Shown piece by piece: positions 1-9,384 of a stretch of 64,000 nt of DNA (positions are counted from its first letter, which is position 1; every line of letters starts with the position of its first letter). The position numbers and the translations under genes are program-made. The stretch is taken from NCBI RefSeq assembly GCF_020991005.1, contig NZ_JAJLLW010000005.1, positions 186,001-250,000 of the forward strand, in the 5' to 3' direction. Below the pieces are notes generated by a model. That model searched no databases. It was not told where the DNA came from and saw nothing but the letters and a program-made list of their open reading frames with translations. Source of the DNA: Halomonas sp. CUBES01 (lineage in GTDB: Bacteria; Pseudomonadota; Gammaproteobacteria; Pseudomonadales; Halomonadaceae).

Positions 1-854
1 AGCGCTGCCTGGTGGAAGCGGTCATCGGGCCGGATTTCGGCGGCCTCAACCAGACCGTCCGGGACTCGCGGTTCCGTTCCCGCTACCAGGCGGTGATCCT
101 GTCCATTTCGCGCAACGGCAAGCGCATTCCGGGTAAGCTGGGCGCCGTGACCCTGCAGGTGGGGGACACCCTGCTGCTGGAAACCGCCCAGGATTTTGTC
201 GACCAGTACCGCTACCGCAAGGATTTTCTGCTGGTCAGTGGCCTCACCGACTCGACGCCGCCGGATTTTCGCAAGGCCCCGGTGGCGCTGGGCATTCTGG
301 CGGGTATGGTCGGGCTGAGCGCCACCGGGGTGCTGTCGATTCTCGAAGCTGCGCTGCTCGCCGGGGGCGGCATGCTGGCCACCCGCTGCGTGCCCATGAG
401 CAAGGCACGCCGCTATATCGACCTTTCGGTGCTGACGGTGATCGCTGCGTCTTTCGCGCTGGGGGCGGGCATGACCGAAACCGGCGCGGCCACCCAGGTG
501 GCGCAATGGCTGCTGCTGTCGGAAGACCTTGCTCCCTGGGCCGCCCTGGCGCTGGTCTACCTGATGACGGCGGTATTTACCGAACTGATCACCAACAATG
601 CCGCCGCCGTGTTGATGTTCCCGATTGCCGTCTCGGTGGCCGACCAGCTGGGAGTCAATTTCTTACCCTTCGCCGTCGCCATCATGTTTGCCGCCTCGGC
701 CAGCTTCATCACCCCGCTGGGCTATCAGACCAACCTGATGGTGCTGGGCCCTGGCGGCTACCGCTTCAGCGACTACCTGCGCCTGGGCGCACCGCTCAGC
801 GTGTTGGTAGCCATCACGGTGATTGGCCTGGTGCCGCTGGTGTGGGGATTTTGA
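1..854 (+). CDS. SLC13/DASS-family permease, C-terminal part (5' end outside window)
   Basis: The frame is open from base 3, so only the C-terminal ~283 residues are present. They begin with the end of a TrkA_C (RCK_C) regulatory domain, seen as GKLGAVTLQVGDTLLLE, followed by the second half of an SLC13 anion permease with about six hydrophobic segments. The family signatures TELITNNAAAVLMFP and ITPLGYQTN are intact. Relatives are usually near 600 residues with two cytoplasmic TrkA_C domains between two membrane halves, and import sulfate or other oxyanions with sodium. The downstream neighbour cysQ, which removes the by-product of sulfate activation, makes sulfate the most likely substrate; that is inference. 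A damaged paralogue lies at 28293-29556 next to cysD. Confidence 0.85.
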   Translation, partial: RCLVEAVIGPDFGGLNQTVRDSRFRSRYQAVILSISRNGKRIPGKLGAVTLQVGDTLLLETAQDFVDQYRYRKDFLLVSGLTDSTPPDFRKAPVALGILAGMVGLSATGVLSILEAALLAGGGMLATRCVPMSKARRYIDLSVLTVIAASFALGAGMTETGAATQVAQWLLLSEDLAPWAALALVYLMTAVFTELITNNAAAVLMFPIAVSVADQLGVNFLPFAVAIMFAASASFITPLGYQTNLMVLGPGGYRFSDYLRLGAPLSVLVAITVIGLVPLVWGF

Positions 855-906
855 GCAGTAAGGCGCCGCTACGCGTCTGATTTTTTTCTCTTTTCGAGGT
901 GATCCA

Positions 907-1734
907 GTGACTGCTTTTGTAACGAATGAAAAACGTGCCCGCCTGATCGAAGGCGTCCACGCCGCCGGGCGAGAGGTAATGGCGATTTACCAGAGTGGAT
1001 TCTCGGTCGAGACCAAGGCCGACCAGAGCCCGCTTACCGACGCCGACATGGCCTCGCATCACGCACTGATTGCGATGCTGAAAGACCTCACCCCCGAGGT
1101 GCCGGTGCTCTCCGAGGAGTCCGGCGAGATACCCTTTGCCACCCGCCAGGACTGGCAGCGCTACTGGCTGATCGACCCGCTGGATGGCACCAAGGAGTTC
1201 GTCAACAAGAACGGCGAATTTACCCTGAACGTGGCGCTGATCGAAAACGGCGTGCCGGTATTCGGCATCGTCTACGCGCCGGTGCTGCAGACCACCTGGG
1301 TAGGGCAGGTCGGCGGTGAAGTCTTCAAGATCGCACAGGGCATCTACGTCAATCTCCAGGCGCGGGCGCTGCCCGATCCCGAAACGGCGCCCTGGAAGGT
1401 AGTCGGCAGCCGCTCCCACGGCGCCGAGGCGTTTGAACGCTTCTGTGCGGGTCTGCCTGCGCACGAGCGCGTCAGCATGGGCAGCTCGATCAAGCTGTGC
1501 CTGGTGGCCGAAGGCCAGGCCGATTTATACCCGCGCCTGGCTCCCACCAGCGAATGGGACACCGCCGCCGCCCAGGCCGTGGTGATGGCCGCAGGTGGCG
1601 AGGTGCTCAACGCCCACACGCTTGCGCCGCTGCGCTGCAATCAGCAGGAAAGCGTGCTCAATCCGTCTTTCATCGTGTGCGGACAGCGTGACGAGCGCTG
1701 GGAAAGTGCCCTTGAAGCGGCACTGAACGGCTAG
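907..1734 (+). CDS. cysQ: 3'(2'),5'-bisphosphate nucleotidase CysQ
   Basis: A 275-residue member of the inositol-monophosphatase superfamily, of usual CysQ length. It hydrolyses adenosine 3',5'-bisphosphate (PAP), the product left when PAPS gives up its sulfate, to AMP and phosphate. Metal-binding motifs are present: LSEESGE near residues 68-74, the DPLDGTKEF signature at residues 90-98, and a C-terminal WDTAAAQAVVMAAGG segment. The start is a GTG preceded by GAGGTGA at suitable spacing. It follows the SLC13 permease by 52 bp, probably in one transcript. In this window it would recycle PAP made by the sulfotransferase at 26125-28278, so the two may be functionally linked though 24 kb apart. 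Confidence 0.95.
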   Translation: MTAFVTNEKRARLIEGVHAAGREVMAIYQSGFSVETKADQSPLTDADMASHHALIAMLKDLTPEVPVLSEESGEIPFATRQDWQRYWLIDPLDGTKEFVNKNGEFTLNVALIENGVPVFGIVYAPVLQTTWVGQVGGEVFKIAQGIYVNLQARALPDPETAPWKVVGSRSHGAEAFERFCAGLPAHERVSMGSSIKLCLVAEGQADLYPRLAPTSEWDTAAAQAVVMAAGGEVLNAHTLAPLRCNQQESVLNPSFIVCGQRDERWESALEAALNG

Positions 1735-1777
1735 GCGAGTATGAACGCGCCTTGGTCGTGCCAACATGAGCACGATT

Positions 1778-1800
1778 CATCCGCATCCTGACGCGGATGC
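1778..1800. other. Inverted repeat between cysQ and glyA
   Basis: CATCCGC (1778-1784) and GCGGATG (1793-1799) can pair as a 7-bp stem. An alternative GCATCC/GGATGC pairing overlaps it. No U-run follows, so this is not a standard terminator. It sits in the glyA leader and could be an attenuator or a weak cysQ terminator; this is uncertain. Confidence 0.3.
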
Positions 1801-1878
1801 GATGAAACTCGTCTGCACCTGAGGTATCATGGCGGTCTACTCTTTCATGACCGACCCTTCTTGCGAGGTTCCCCGCCG

Positions 1879-3144
1879 ATGTTCAGCCGCGATATGACAA
1901 TTGCCGGATTCGATGATGCCCTGTTTGACGCCATGCAGAAAGAAGTGGCGCGCCAGGAAGCCCACATCGAACTCATCGCTTCCGAAAACTACGCCAGCCC
2001 CCGCGTACTGGAAGCCCAGGGCAGCCAGCTGACCAACAAATACGCCGAAGGCTATCCCGGCAAGCGCTACTACGGCGGCTGTGAATTCGTCGATATCGCC
2101 GAAAACCTCGCGATCGACTACGCCAAGGAACTGTTCGGCGCGACCTACGTCAACGTGCAGCCGCACTCCGGCTCCCAGGCCAACAGCGCCGTCTTCCAGG
2201 CGCTGGTCAAGCCCGGCGACACCATCCTGGGCATGAGCCTGGACGCCGGTGGCCACCTGACCCACGGCGCCAAGCCCAACTTCTCCGGCAAGCACTATAA
2301 CGCCGTACAGTACGGGCTGAACGAGAAGGGCCTGATCGACTACGATCAGGTCGCCCAGCTGGCCCATGAGCACAAACCGAAAATGATCATCGCTGGCTTC
2401 TCCGCCTACTCGCAAATCGTCGACTGGGCCAGGTTCCGCGAGATCGCCGACGAAGTGGGCGCTTACTTGCTGGTCGACATGGCCCACGTGTCAGGTCTGG
2501 TCGCGGCGGGAGTCTACCCGACGCCGCTGCCCCATGCCCACGTGGTCACCTCCACCACGCACAAGACCCTGCGTGGCCCGCGCAGCGGCGTGATTCTCTC
2601 CGCCGAGAATGACGCGGAGATCGAAAAGAAGCTGCAGTCCGCGGTATTCCCCGGCGGCCAGGGCGGCCCCCTGATGCACGTCATCGCCGCCAAGGCCATC
2701 TGCTTCAAGGAAGCCATGGCGCCTGAATTCAAGGCCTACCAGCAACAGGTGGTCAAGAACGCCCAGGCAATGGCGGGTGTGTTCATCGAACGCGGCTTCG
2801 ACATCGTCTCCGGCGGCACCGAAGACCACCTCTTCCTGCTTTCGCTGATCAAGCAGGGCGTGACCGGCAAAGACGCCGACGCCGCCCTTGGCCGTGCGCA
2901 CATCACTGTCAACAAGAACGCCGTACCCAATGACCCGCAAAGCCCGTTCGTCACCTCCGGCCTGCGCATCGGCACCCCTGCCGTGACCACGCGCGGCTTC
3001 GGCGAGCAAGAATGTAGCGACCTGGCCGGCTGGATCTGCGACATCCTCGACGTGCTGGCAAGCGGTGACGACACCAGCGCCATCGAAGCGCAGGTGCTGG
3101 ACAAGGTCGCCGAGGTGTGTGCACGGCTGCCTGTTTACAAGTAA
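1879..3144 (+). CDS. glyA: Serine hydroxymethyltransferase
   Basis: A 421-residue PLP enzyme interconverting serine plus tetrahydrofolate with glycine plus 5,10-methylene-THF, the main source of one-carbon units. The ATG at 1879 is preferred over an upstream in-frame TTG because GAGG lies about 10 bases before it and the protein then begins [12 protein letters not shown], typical of the family. Lys229 in [13 protein letters not shown] is the PLP-binding lysine, at the same number as in E. coli Gly[14 protein letters not shown] and GKRYYGGCE are conserved substrate-site motifs. It is monocistronic and ends in front of a REP-like element and a terminator. It is a core housekeeping gene marking chromosomal backbone. 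Confidence 0.98.
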   Translation: MFSRDMTIAGFDDALFDAMQKEVARQEAHIELIASENYASPRVLEAQGSQLTNKYAEGYPGKRYYGGCEFVDIAENLAIDYAKELFGATYVNVQPHSGSQANSAVFQALVKPGDTILGMSLDAGGHLTHGAKPNFSGKHYNAVQYGLNEKGLIDYDQVAQLAHEHKPKMIIAGFSAYSQIVDWARFREIADEVGAYLLVDMAHVSGLVAAGVYPTPLPHAHVVTSTTHKTLRGPRSGVILSAENDAEIEKKLQSAVFPGGQGGPLMHVIAAKAICFKEAMAPEFKAYQQQVVKNAQAMAGVFIERGFDIVSGGTEDHLFLLSLIKQGVTGKDADAALGRAHITVNKNAVPNDPQSPFVTSGLRIGTPAVTTRGFGEQECSDLAGWICDILDVLASGDDTSAIEAQVLDKVAEVCARLPVYK

Positions 3145-3150
3145 TCAAAC

Positions 3151-3197
3151 GCGGTAGCTCGATCTCTCCTGATCGCGCAATGAAGTGCGCTCCTACA
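3151..3197. repeat. REP-like palindromic element downstream of glyA
   Basis: Read on the minus strand this is a TGTAGGAGCGCACTTCATTG-type sequence with the stem GCGCA/TGCGC (3175-3179 and 3186-3190). It resembles intergenic REP elements that begin GTAGGAGCG in pseudomonads and relatives. Only one copy was noticed in the window. Confidence 0.45.
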
Positions 3198-3270
3198 AAC
3201 CCGATGTGCGCACCCAGCCCCAGCAAGTAAAGCTTATTGGCTCAACGAGCTGAAATTTCCCGCTACCAGC

Positions 3271-3300
3271 AACGCCTCTACCCGCTGTAGGGGCGTTTCT
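3271..3300 (+). terminator. Intrinsic terminator after glyA
   Basis: AACGCCTCTAC (3271-3281) pairs with GTAGGGGCGTT (3287-3297) in an 11-bp stem with one G-U wobble and a 5-base loop. A short T-rich tail (TTTCTGTT) follows. It separates glyA from the secretion operon. Confidence 0.7.
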
Positions 3301-3362
3301 GTTATGCTACGTCGATTAAATTTCAGTGCTTGACGCCTCCACGATTCAACGGTGACCCTCAC

Positions 3363-5117
3363 ATGGCAAAGCAACAGGAAGCAACGGATCTGCAGCGTGC
3401 GTTGAAAACCTGCAAAGGATCGTTCATGTCGGTCGGTTTCTTCAGCATGTTCGTCAATCTGCTGATGCTGGTTCCCCCCATGTACATGCTGCAGGTCTAT
3501 GACCGCGTGCTCAGCACCCAGAGTGTCGATACGCTGGTCATGTTGACGCTTGTCGTGGTGTTCCTGTTCATGGTGATGGGAGGGCTGGAACTGGTTCGCT
3601 CACGCATGCTGGTCAGGGTGGGCAATCACCTGGATACCAACATCAACGAACGGCTTTACAGCGCCATGTTCCGACGCAGCCTGGTGGCGCAGGGCAGCCA
3701 GAGTGCACAGCCCCTGAGCGATCTGACCAGCCTGCGCCAGTTTCTGACCGGTAACGGGCTGTTTGCCTTTTTTGATGCGCCCTGGGTACCGGTTTACCTG
3801 GGCGTGCTGTTTCTTTTCCACCCTTGGCTAGGGATTTTCGCCACCTGTGCGGCCATCATTCTACTGGCGCTGGCCATCGCCAACGAGAAAGCCACCAAGC
3901 GCCTGATGGCAGAGGCCAACAGTGAACATATCCAGGCACAAAACCTGGCTAACTCCAATCTGCGCAACGCGGAAGTGCTGCACGCCATGGGCATGCTGCC
4001 CGGCATCATGGGACGCTGGTCCAAGCGCCATCACGAATTCCTGGCCAAACAATCCCAAGCCAGCGACCGTGCAGGCGCTTTGACCAATACCTCCAAAGTG
4101 CTTCGCCTGCTGTTCCAGTCGATGATTCTGGGTCTGGGTGCCTTTTTGGTGCTTCAAGCCGAAATGACCGCCGGTATGATGATTGCGGGCTCCATCATCA
4201 TGGGCAGAGCGCTGGCGCCGATCGACCAGATGATCGGCAGCTGGAAAGGCTTTGTCAGCGCACGCGGCGCCTATGACCGGCTTAATGAACTGCTCACCCA
4301 GATCCCCCGGGAAGAGCGCCGCATGTCGCTTCCTTCTCCCCAGGGCAAGGTCGACTTTGAAGGCGTGGCGGCCGCGCCCCCCGGAACGCGCATGGCTACG
4401 ATCCGAGGCATCAATTTTTCCGCCGCAAAAGGCGAGCACATCGGTATTATCGGCCCCAGTGCCGCCGGTAAATCCACGCTGGCCCGCGTGCTGCTGGGCA
4501 TCTGGCCCTCACAGGTGGGTGATGTAAGGCTCGACGGCGGGGTCATTACCCAATACAACCGTGATGAGATCGGCCCCTACATTGGCTACCTGCCCCAGGA
4601 TATCGAGTTGTTCGACGGCACGATCAGCGAGAACATTGCCCGTTTCGGCGACATCAATGCCGAGCAGGTGGTCGCTGCCGCCAAGAAAGCCGGCGTGCAC
4701 GAAATGATACTCGAGCTGCCCAATGGCTATGACACCATGATTTCATCCACCTCGGGTGCTTTGTCGGGCGGCCAGCGTCAACGCGTCGGGCTAGCACGAG
4801 CCCTTTACGGTAGCCCGGTGCTGGTAGTGCTGGATGAACCCAATGCCAACCTGGACGACGCAGGTGAGCGTGCGCTTTCTCAATCGATTGGCCAGCTCAA
4901 GGCGGAAGGCACCACACTATTTGTCATCAGCCACCGTACCAGCGTACTGAAGAACATGGACAAGCTGCTGGTCATGAAAGAAGGCCAGGTCAGCATGTTC
5001 GGCCCACGCGACGAGGTGTTGGCGCAATTCGCCAAGAAGTCCAAGGCGCAGGTAGGGCAGCAAAACGCAGCACGTCTATCCGCTATTCAGGGCGGCCGTG
5101 GCAGCGAGGAAACGTAA
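3363..5117 (+). CDS. Type I secretion system ABC transporter (PrtD/RsaD-type)
   Basis: A 584-residue half-transporter: an N-terminal exporter membrane domain (about residues 10-310, several hydrophobic helices such as MFVNLLMLVPPMYMLQVYDR) and a C-terminal ATPase. Walker A is GPSAAGKST at residue 364, the ABC signature LSGGQRQ at 467, and Walker B LVVLDEPNANLDD. It lacks the N-terminal C39-like domain of HlyB, which matches the PrtD/AprD/RsaD class that exports RTX proteases and S-layer proteins. The ATG at 3363 (MAKQQEAT) is preferred over an upstream TTG at 3330. It is the first gene of an operon with the fusion protein and the TolC-like channel. Likely cargo includes the leaderless RTX proteins at 24.2, 33.6, 40.9, 44.5, 49.4 and 55.1 kb. 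Confidence 0.95.
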   Translation: MAKQQEATDLQRALKTCKGSFMSVGFFSMFVNLLMLVPPMYMLQVYDRVLSTQSVDTLVMLTLVVVFLFMVMGGLELVRSRMLVRVGNHLDTNINERLYSAMFRRSLVAQGSQSAQPLSDLTSLRQFLTGNGLFAFFDAPWVPVYLGVLFLFHPWLGIFATCAAIILLALAIANEKATKRLMAEANSEHIQAQNLANSNLRNAEVLHAMGMLPGIMGRWSKRHHEFLAKQSQASDRAGALTNTSKVLRLLFQSMILGLGAFLVLQAEMTAGMMIAGSIIMGRALAPIDQMIGSWKGFVSARGAYDRLNELLTQIPREERRMSLPSPQGKVDFEGVAAAPPGTRMATIRGINFSAAKGEHIGIIGPSAAGKSTLARVLLGIWPSQVGDVRLDGGVITQYNRDEIGPYIGYLPQDIELFDGTISENIARFGDINAEQVVAAAKKAGVHEMILELPNGYDTMISSTSGALSGGQRQRVGLARALYGSPVLVVLDEPNANLDDAGERALSQSIGQLKAEGTTLFVISHRTSVLKNMDKLLVMKEGQVSMFGPRDEVLAQFAKKSKAQVGQQNAARLSAIQGGRGSEET

Positions 5118-5118
5118 C

Positions 5119-6498
5119 ATGAGTAACGATAAACGCCAGCTATCCGCTGAATCAGAGATTGACGTTACACCGCAAGGGCCGGCAACGCTGGACGGCGAAG
5201 CACATGAAAAACTGCCTACCAGTGACAAGGGCTATCGCAAGCTCGGCTTTGGCATCTTGTTTATCGCCCTGGGCGGTTTTGTGCTGTGGGCTGTCACCGC
5301 CTCGTTGGCCGTGGCGGTGGTGGCGCCAGGTAGCGTGTCCATCGAATCGTTCAAGCGCACCGTGCAGCACCTTGAAGGCGGTATTGTCGAAGAACTCATG
5401 GTCGAGGACGGCGACAAGGTCGAGGCCGGCGATACTCTGCTGGTGCTCAGCGATACCCAGGCCCGCTCGCAGCTGGAAATCGCTCGCTCTCAGTACTTGA
5501 TCAGCCGTGCCATGGAGGCACGCCTGCTCGCCGAGCAGGAAGGCGCCGAAATGCTGGAAATGCCGGAGGATATCCGAAACCCAGACAGCCCGCGCATGCA
5601 GCAGATCATTGCGGTTCAGCAAAGTCTCTTCACGGCTCGCCAGCAGTCGCTGAAAAGCACGCTGGAATCGCTGGACGAACAGATCGTGCAAATGCGCGAG
5701 CAGATTGACGGCCTGGAGCAGCGCATCAGCGTCAATAACAACCGTATCAGCTCACTGAGGGGTGAGGCGGAAGACTTTCGCTCGCTCTACCGTGAAGGGC
5801 TGGGCGATAATCAGCGCCTGCGCGAGCTGGAACGCCAAATTCTCCAGTACGAAGGTGATAACGCCGAGTTTCGATCCAACATTGCCCAGCTGCGCTCGCA
5901 GATCAGCGAAAATCGCTTGGAGCGTGAAATCCAGCAGCAAGAGTTCCAGAAGGAAGTAGGCGAGCAGTTGCGCCAGGCGCAGTCGCAAATCGCCGAGTCC
6001 ATGGAGCAGATCGTCTCGCTATCCGACCAGGTAGAGCGTACCGTCGTGAAGGCGCCGGTATCCGGCACGGTCGTCGGTAGTCAAGTGCACACCGAGGGTG
6101 CCGTCATTCGTGGGGGCGATACGATCATGAACATCGTGCCTTCCAATGATGGATTTGTCGTTGCAGCACGAATCCCGACCCGTGACATCGATAATATTTT
6201 TGTCGGGCAGTTTGCCGAGATTCGCTTCAGCGCCTTCAATCAGCGTTTGACCGACGTCATTGATGGCGAGGTGATTCACGTCAGTGCTGATAGCTTCGAA
6301 GATGAAGCCACGGGCGAAAACTACTATCGTGCGCGTGTGCGGGTAACCGAAAAAGGGCGAGAGAAAATGACCGAGCAAATGCAGCTGCTTTCCGGCATGC
6401 CCGCTGAAGTGATGATTCGCACCGGCGAACGCACCTTCGCAAGCTACATCGCCAAGCCGATCACCGATATGCTGGCTCGCGCCATTCGGGAGGACTGA
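5119..6498 (+). CDS. HlyD/PrtE-family type I secretion membrane fusion protein
   Basis: A 459-residue periplasmic adaptor linking the ABC pump to the outer-membrane channel. It has a short cytoplasmic N-terminus, one transmembrane helix (GFGILFIALGGFVLWAV, about residues 44-60), a biotinyl-lipoyl-like half motif (HLEGGIVEELMVEDGD), long coiled-coil hairpins (about residues 125-310), a second lipoyl half (VKAPVSGTVVG) and a C-terminal beta-barrel domain. The start at 5119 has GAGGA eight bases upstream and follows the ABC gene stop by one base. The stop overlaps the next ATG (TGATG), indicating coupled translation of the whole secretion apparatus. Confidence 0.95.
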   Translation: MSNDKRQLSAESEIDVTPQGPATLDGEAHEKLPTSDKGYRKLGFGILFIALGGFVLWAVTASLAVAVVAPGSVSIESFKRTVQHLEGGIVEELMVEDGDKVEAGDTLLVLSDTQARSQLEIARSQYLISRAMEARLLAEQEGAEMLEMPEDIRNPDSPRMQQIIAVQQSLFTARQQSLKSTLESLDEQIVQMREQIDGLEQRISVNNNRISSLRGEAEDFRSLYREGLGDNQRLRELERQILQYEGDNAEFRSNIAQLRSQISENRLEREIQQQEFQKEVGEQLRQAQSQIAESMEQIVSLSDQVERTVVKAPVSGTVVGSQVHTEGAVIRGGDTIMNIVPSNDGFVVAARIPTRDIDNIFVGQFAEIRFSAFNQRLTDVIDGEVIHVSADSFEDEATGENYYRARVRVTEKGREKMTEQMQLLSGMPAEVMIRTGERTFASYIAKPITDMLARAIRED

Positions 6499-7964
6499 TG
6501 CAACGCACGACACGCACATGGTGTCGCTGGGCACCGCTGGCACTGGTTGTTTGGGTGGCAGCACCTCTGTCGGCGCAGGAAGATGTGCCCGCCAGCGAAG
6601 ACGCCGTCGCCGAGCTGGAAGCGCTGGACGATGCCGGTGAAGAAACCCATCGCCTGCCCTCGTTGCCCGAGCTGTTTGTTCAGGCATTGGAGAACGATGC
6701 AGACCTGAGCCGTCAGCGCTATGAGCTGGAAGCCACGCGGGAAGAGCGGCCCCTGGCCCGCTCGCAGTTGCTGCCTCAGATCAGTGCCAGCGGCGGGTAC
6801 CTCTGGCAGGACTCCACCAACATACAAACCGACCCGGATGGCTTCGGGCTTGATCAACCCGCCCAGCGCCCCGGCGAGTTCGACGACCAGTACTGGCAGG
6901 TTCAGCTGCAACAGCCCCTGTTCAGCCTGGAGCGTTGGCGAGGCCTGGATGTCGCCGACGCCCAGATCAGCGCCGCCGAAGTCCAGTTGGCCGTGGTGGA
7001 GCGCGATCTCGCCCTCAGCGTCAGCGAAGCCTATATCCAGGCTTATCTGGCCTCTCAGCGCCTGGGGCTGCTTAAGTCCCAGGAAGAATCGCTGGAATTG
7101 CAGGTGCGCCAGGCCAGTCGTGCCTACGACCTCGGCGTTGGTAATCGTGTCGATCTCCTTGAAGCGCAATCGCGCCTCGACCAGGCGATTGCCGATGCTG
7201 TGGAAGCGGAAAACGAGCTGGATAACGCCCTCAGCGAACTCGAGCGGTTGACAGGCACCCGTCCAAGCATGCGCGGCCTGGCGGTAGGTGAATTAGCCAA
7301 CGTCGAGCTTCAGCGTGAATGGGGCGAGCCGGATGCCTGGCTGGCGCGCACCGGCCAGAACCTCAACGTATTGTTGGCCCAGGAAGAACAAAGCGCCACC
7401 GAAGCCGACACCAGCACTCGCCGTGCCGGCTATTACCCCGAGCTCAATCTCAACCTGAGCTATAGCGACCGAGAAAGCGACGACCAGCTGCGCACTAGCG
7501 AAGACTATACCGCACGCGTTGAATTCAGCATGCCCATCTACCGCGGTGGCTACACCAACGCGAGTGTGCGTCAGGGTGAAAAGCGCATTGAAGCTAATCA
7601 GGCGGCGGTAGACAACGAGCGCAATCTGGCCGTGCAAGAAGTGCGCACGCGGCTGCGTTCGCTCAACGGCGGGGTCCGGCGCCTGGAAGCGCTGAAGCAG
7701 GCCATCGAATCCAGCCAGCTATTCCTGGATGCCGCCGAGCGCGGTGAGCAGCTGGGGTTACGTGACCTGGTCGACGTGCTGGACGCCCGCGCCAGTCTCT
7801 ACGACCAGCGTATCAACTACGTTGACACGCTCGGGGAATACGCCCTGGACAGATTAGCCCTGCAGTCCGCCGTCGGCGATCTCGAAAGTGACGATCTGGC
7901 GAAGGTGATGCAGCTGCTCGCCTCCATGACGACCAACGTTAATACGCCCATGGCAGCGGAATAA
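6498..7964 (+). CDS. TolC-family outer-membrane channel of the type I secretion system
   Basis: A 488-residue outer-membrane efflux protein. The N-terminus is a Sec signal peptide (RWAPLALVVWVAAPLSAQ), followed by two homologous alpha-helical/beta halves typical of TolC, with conserved segments such as QPLFSLERWRG, YDLGVGNRVDLLEAQ in the first half and MPIYRGGYTNASVRQ plus LGLRDLVDVLDA in the second. The start codon overlaps the stop of the fusion-protein gene and has GGAGGA upstream. A dedicated TolC homologue inside the operon is usual for PrtDEF-type exporters. The following polysaccharide-initiating enzyme begins six bases after this gene, so the secretion and polysaccharide genes may be co-transcribed. 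Confidence 0.95.
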   Translation: MQRTTRTWCRWAPLALVVWVAAPLSAQEDVPASEDAVAELEALDDAGEETHRLPSLPELFVQALENDADLSRQRYELEATREERPLARSQLLPQISASGGYLWQDSTNIQTDPDGFGLDQPAQRPGEFDDQYWQVQLQQPLFSLERWRGLDVADAQISAAEVQLAVVERDLALSVSEAYIQAYLASQRLGLLKSQEESLELQVRQASRAYDLGVGNRVDLLEAQSRLDQAIADAVEAENELDNALSELERLTGTRPSMRGLAVGELANVELQREWGEPDAWLARTGQNLNVLLAQEEQSATEADTSTRRAGYYPELNLNLSYSDRESDDQLRTSEDYTARVEFSMPIYRGGYTNASVRQGEKRIEANQAAVDNERNLAVQEVRTRLRSLNGGVRRLEALKQAIESSQLFLDAAERGEQLGLRDLVDVLDARASLYDQRINYVDTLGEYALDRLALQSAVGDLESDDLAKVMQLLASMTTNVNTPMAAE

Positions 7965-7970
7965 CACCCG

Positions 7971-9347
7971 ATGGCGGTTTACAAGCGTCCGCAGAGCAGT
8001 GACTGGCTCCGCCGAGCCATGCACTTCTTCGATGCCTCAATCGCGCTTGGCGTCTCGCTTCTGACCCTGTGGATGATGCCCGACATCGTCATCGACGGGC
8101 ACGATTACCTGTTCCTCATTCTGATCGGCAGCTTGCTTTTGCCGGCCGTGGGCGAGCTGATCGGGCTTTATCAGTCCTGGCGGGGACGCAGTCTGTACAC
8201 CATGTTAGGGGTTTACACGCTGGCATGGATGGTCACGATTCTGCTGCTCAGCTTATTATTGACCCTGCTGCAAAGCGTTCACCTTTACTCTCGCCTCTGG
8301 ATGGGAACGGCCGCACTGTCGGTTTTTTTCATCGGCAATATGACGCGCATCGGGCTTTATCTTTATTTGCGCCGCATGCGTGCGTCCGGCCATAACCTCA
8401 AGCGCGTACTGCTTATCGGCCATGCGGCAAATCTGGCACTGCTTGAGAAAAACGTCACCGATACGCCCCACGCAGGTTACGTGATCGTCAAGCATCTTGT
8501 GGATAGTCAGGATAAGCGCTTTCTGGTCAATATTCGTCGCCTCGCGCAAGCGAGTATTTTTCAGCGTGACTTCGATGAGGTGTGGCTCGGCTACCCTCTC
8601 TCGGAAGGTGAAAGGGTGCGCCAGCTGATGGCTTTATTGGCCGCGGTACCTGCCGCCGTTCGTTACTTTCCAGACTTGCCGGACATTCGTCTACTCAATC
8701 ATCGTATTGCCCAAGTCGCGGGGCTGTATTCGCTGGAACTGAACTACACGCCCTTGAACGGTCCGATGCGGATCGTAAAAAATCTTGAAGACCGTATCCT
8801 GGGACTTGTTCTTTTCGTGCTATTTCTGCCCGTAATGACCGCTATCGCCATTGCTATCCGCTGCAAGATGGGCTCGCCGGTGCTGTTCAAGCAGGAGCGC
8901 CACGGACTGGATGGCAAGCGCTTCAAGATCTATAAATTCCGCACGATGTCGCTACACCAAAGCGCTACGACCGAGCAAGCCGCTCATCATGACCCGCGTG
9001 TAACGCCGCTGGGCGCATTTCTGCGCCGAACAAGTCTTGATGAGCTGCCCCAGCTCTACAATGTGCTGCAGGGAAGAATGTCGCTCGTAGGCCCGCGGCC
9101 TCACGCCATGGATCATAATGATCATTACAAGAATCATATTGATATCTATATGCAACGTCACCGGGTCAAACCAGGCATGACAGGCTGGGCGCAAGTCAAC
9201 GGCCTGCGGGGCATTACCGATGATGTTAAACTGATGCGTAAACGCGTGGAGTATGATCTTTACTACATCGAGCGCTGGTCATTAGGGTTTGATTTAAAGA
9301 TTCTTGTCATGACGCTTACCCGTGGTTTTATCAATACGCAGCCATAA
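7971..9347 (+). CDS. Polyprenyl-phosphate sugar-1-phosphate transferase (WcaJ/WbaP-type)
   Basis: A 458-residue initiating enzyme of surface-polysaccharide synthesis that transfers a hexose-1-phosphate from its nucleotide sugar onto undecaprenyl phosphate. The N-terminal part has four predicted membrane helices (about residues 17-125), then a nucleotide-binding-like domain, a re-entrant helix near LGLVLFVLFLPVMTAIAIAI, and the catalytic C-terminal domain. Catalytic motifs visible are KIYKFRTM, SLDELPQLYNV, SLVGPRPHA and KPGMTGWAQVNGLRG. Length and layout match WcaJ-type glucose-1-phosphate transferases, but the sugar cannot be read from sequence. It begins six bases after the tolC-like gene with no strong ribosome site of its own, suggesting coupling. 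It likely primes the lipid carrier for the polysaccharide built by the downstream transferases. Confidence 0.9.
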   Translation: MAVYKRPQSSDWLRRAMHFFDASIALGVSLLTLWMMPDIVIDGHDYLFLILIGSLLLPAVGELIGLYQSWRGRSLYTMLGVYTLAWMVTILLLSLLLTLLQSVHLYSRLWMGTAALSVFFIGNMTRIGLYLYLRRMRASGHNLKRVLLIGHAANLALLEKNVTDTPHAGYVIVKHLVDSQDKRFLVNIRRLAQASIFQRDFDEVWLGYPLSEGERVRQLMALLAAVPAAVRYFPDLPDIRLLNHRIAQVAGLYSLELNYTPLNGPMRIVKNLEDRILGLVLFVLFLPVMTAIAIAIRCKMGSPVLFKQERHGLDGKRFKIYKFRTMSLHQSATTEQAAHHDPRVTPLGAFLRRTSLDELPQLYNVLQGRMSLVGPRPHAMDHNDHYKNHIDIYMQRHRVKPGMTGWAQVNGLRGITDDVKLMRKRVEYDLYYIERWSLGFDLKILVMTLTRGFINTQP

Positions 9348-9384
9348 CAGATTATATTTATTGAGTTTTTGCTAAGGAGTGGTG

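Noticed and set aside
814..2487. Minus-strand frames opposite cysQ and glyA
   Set aside because: They lie wholly across recognised core genes and are shadows caused by high GC at third positions.
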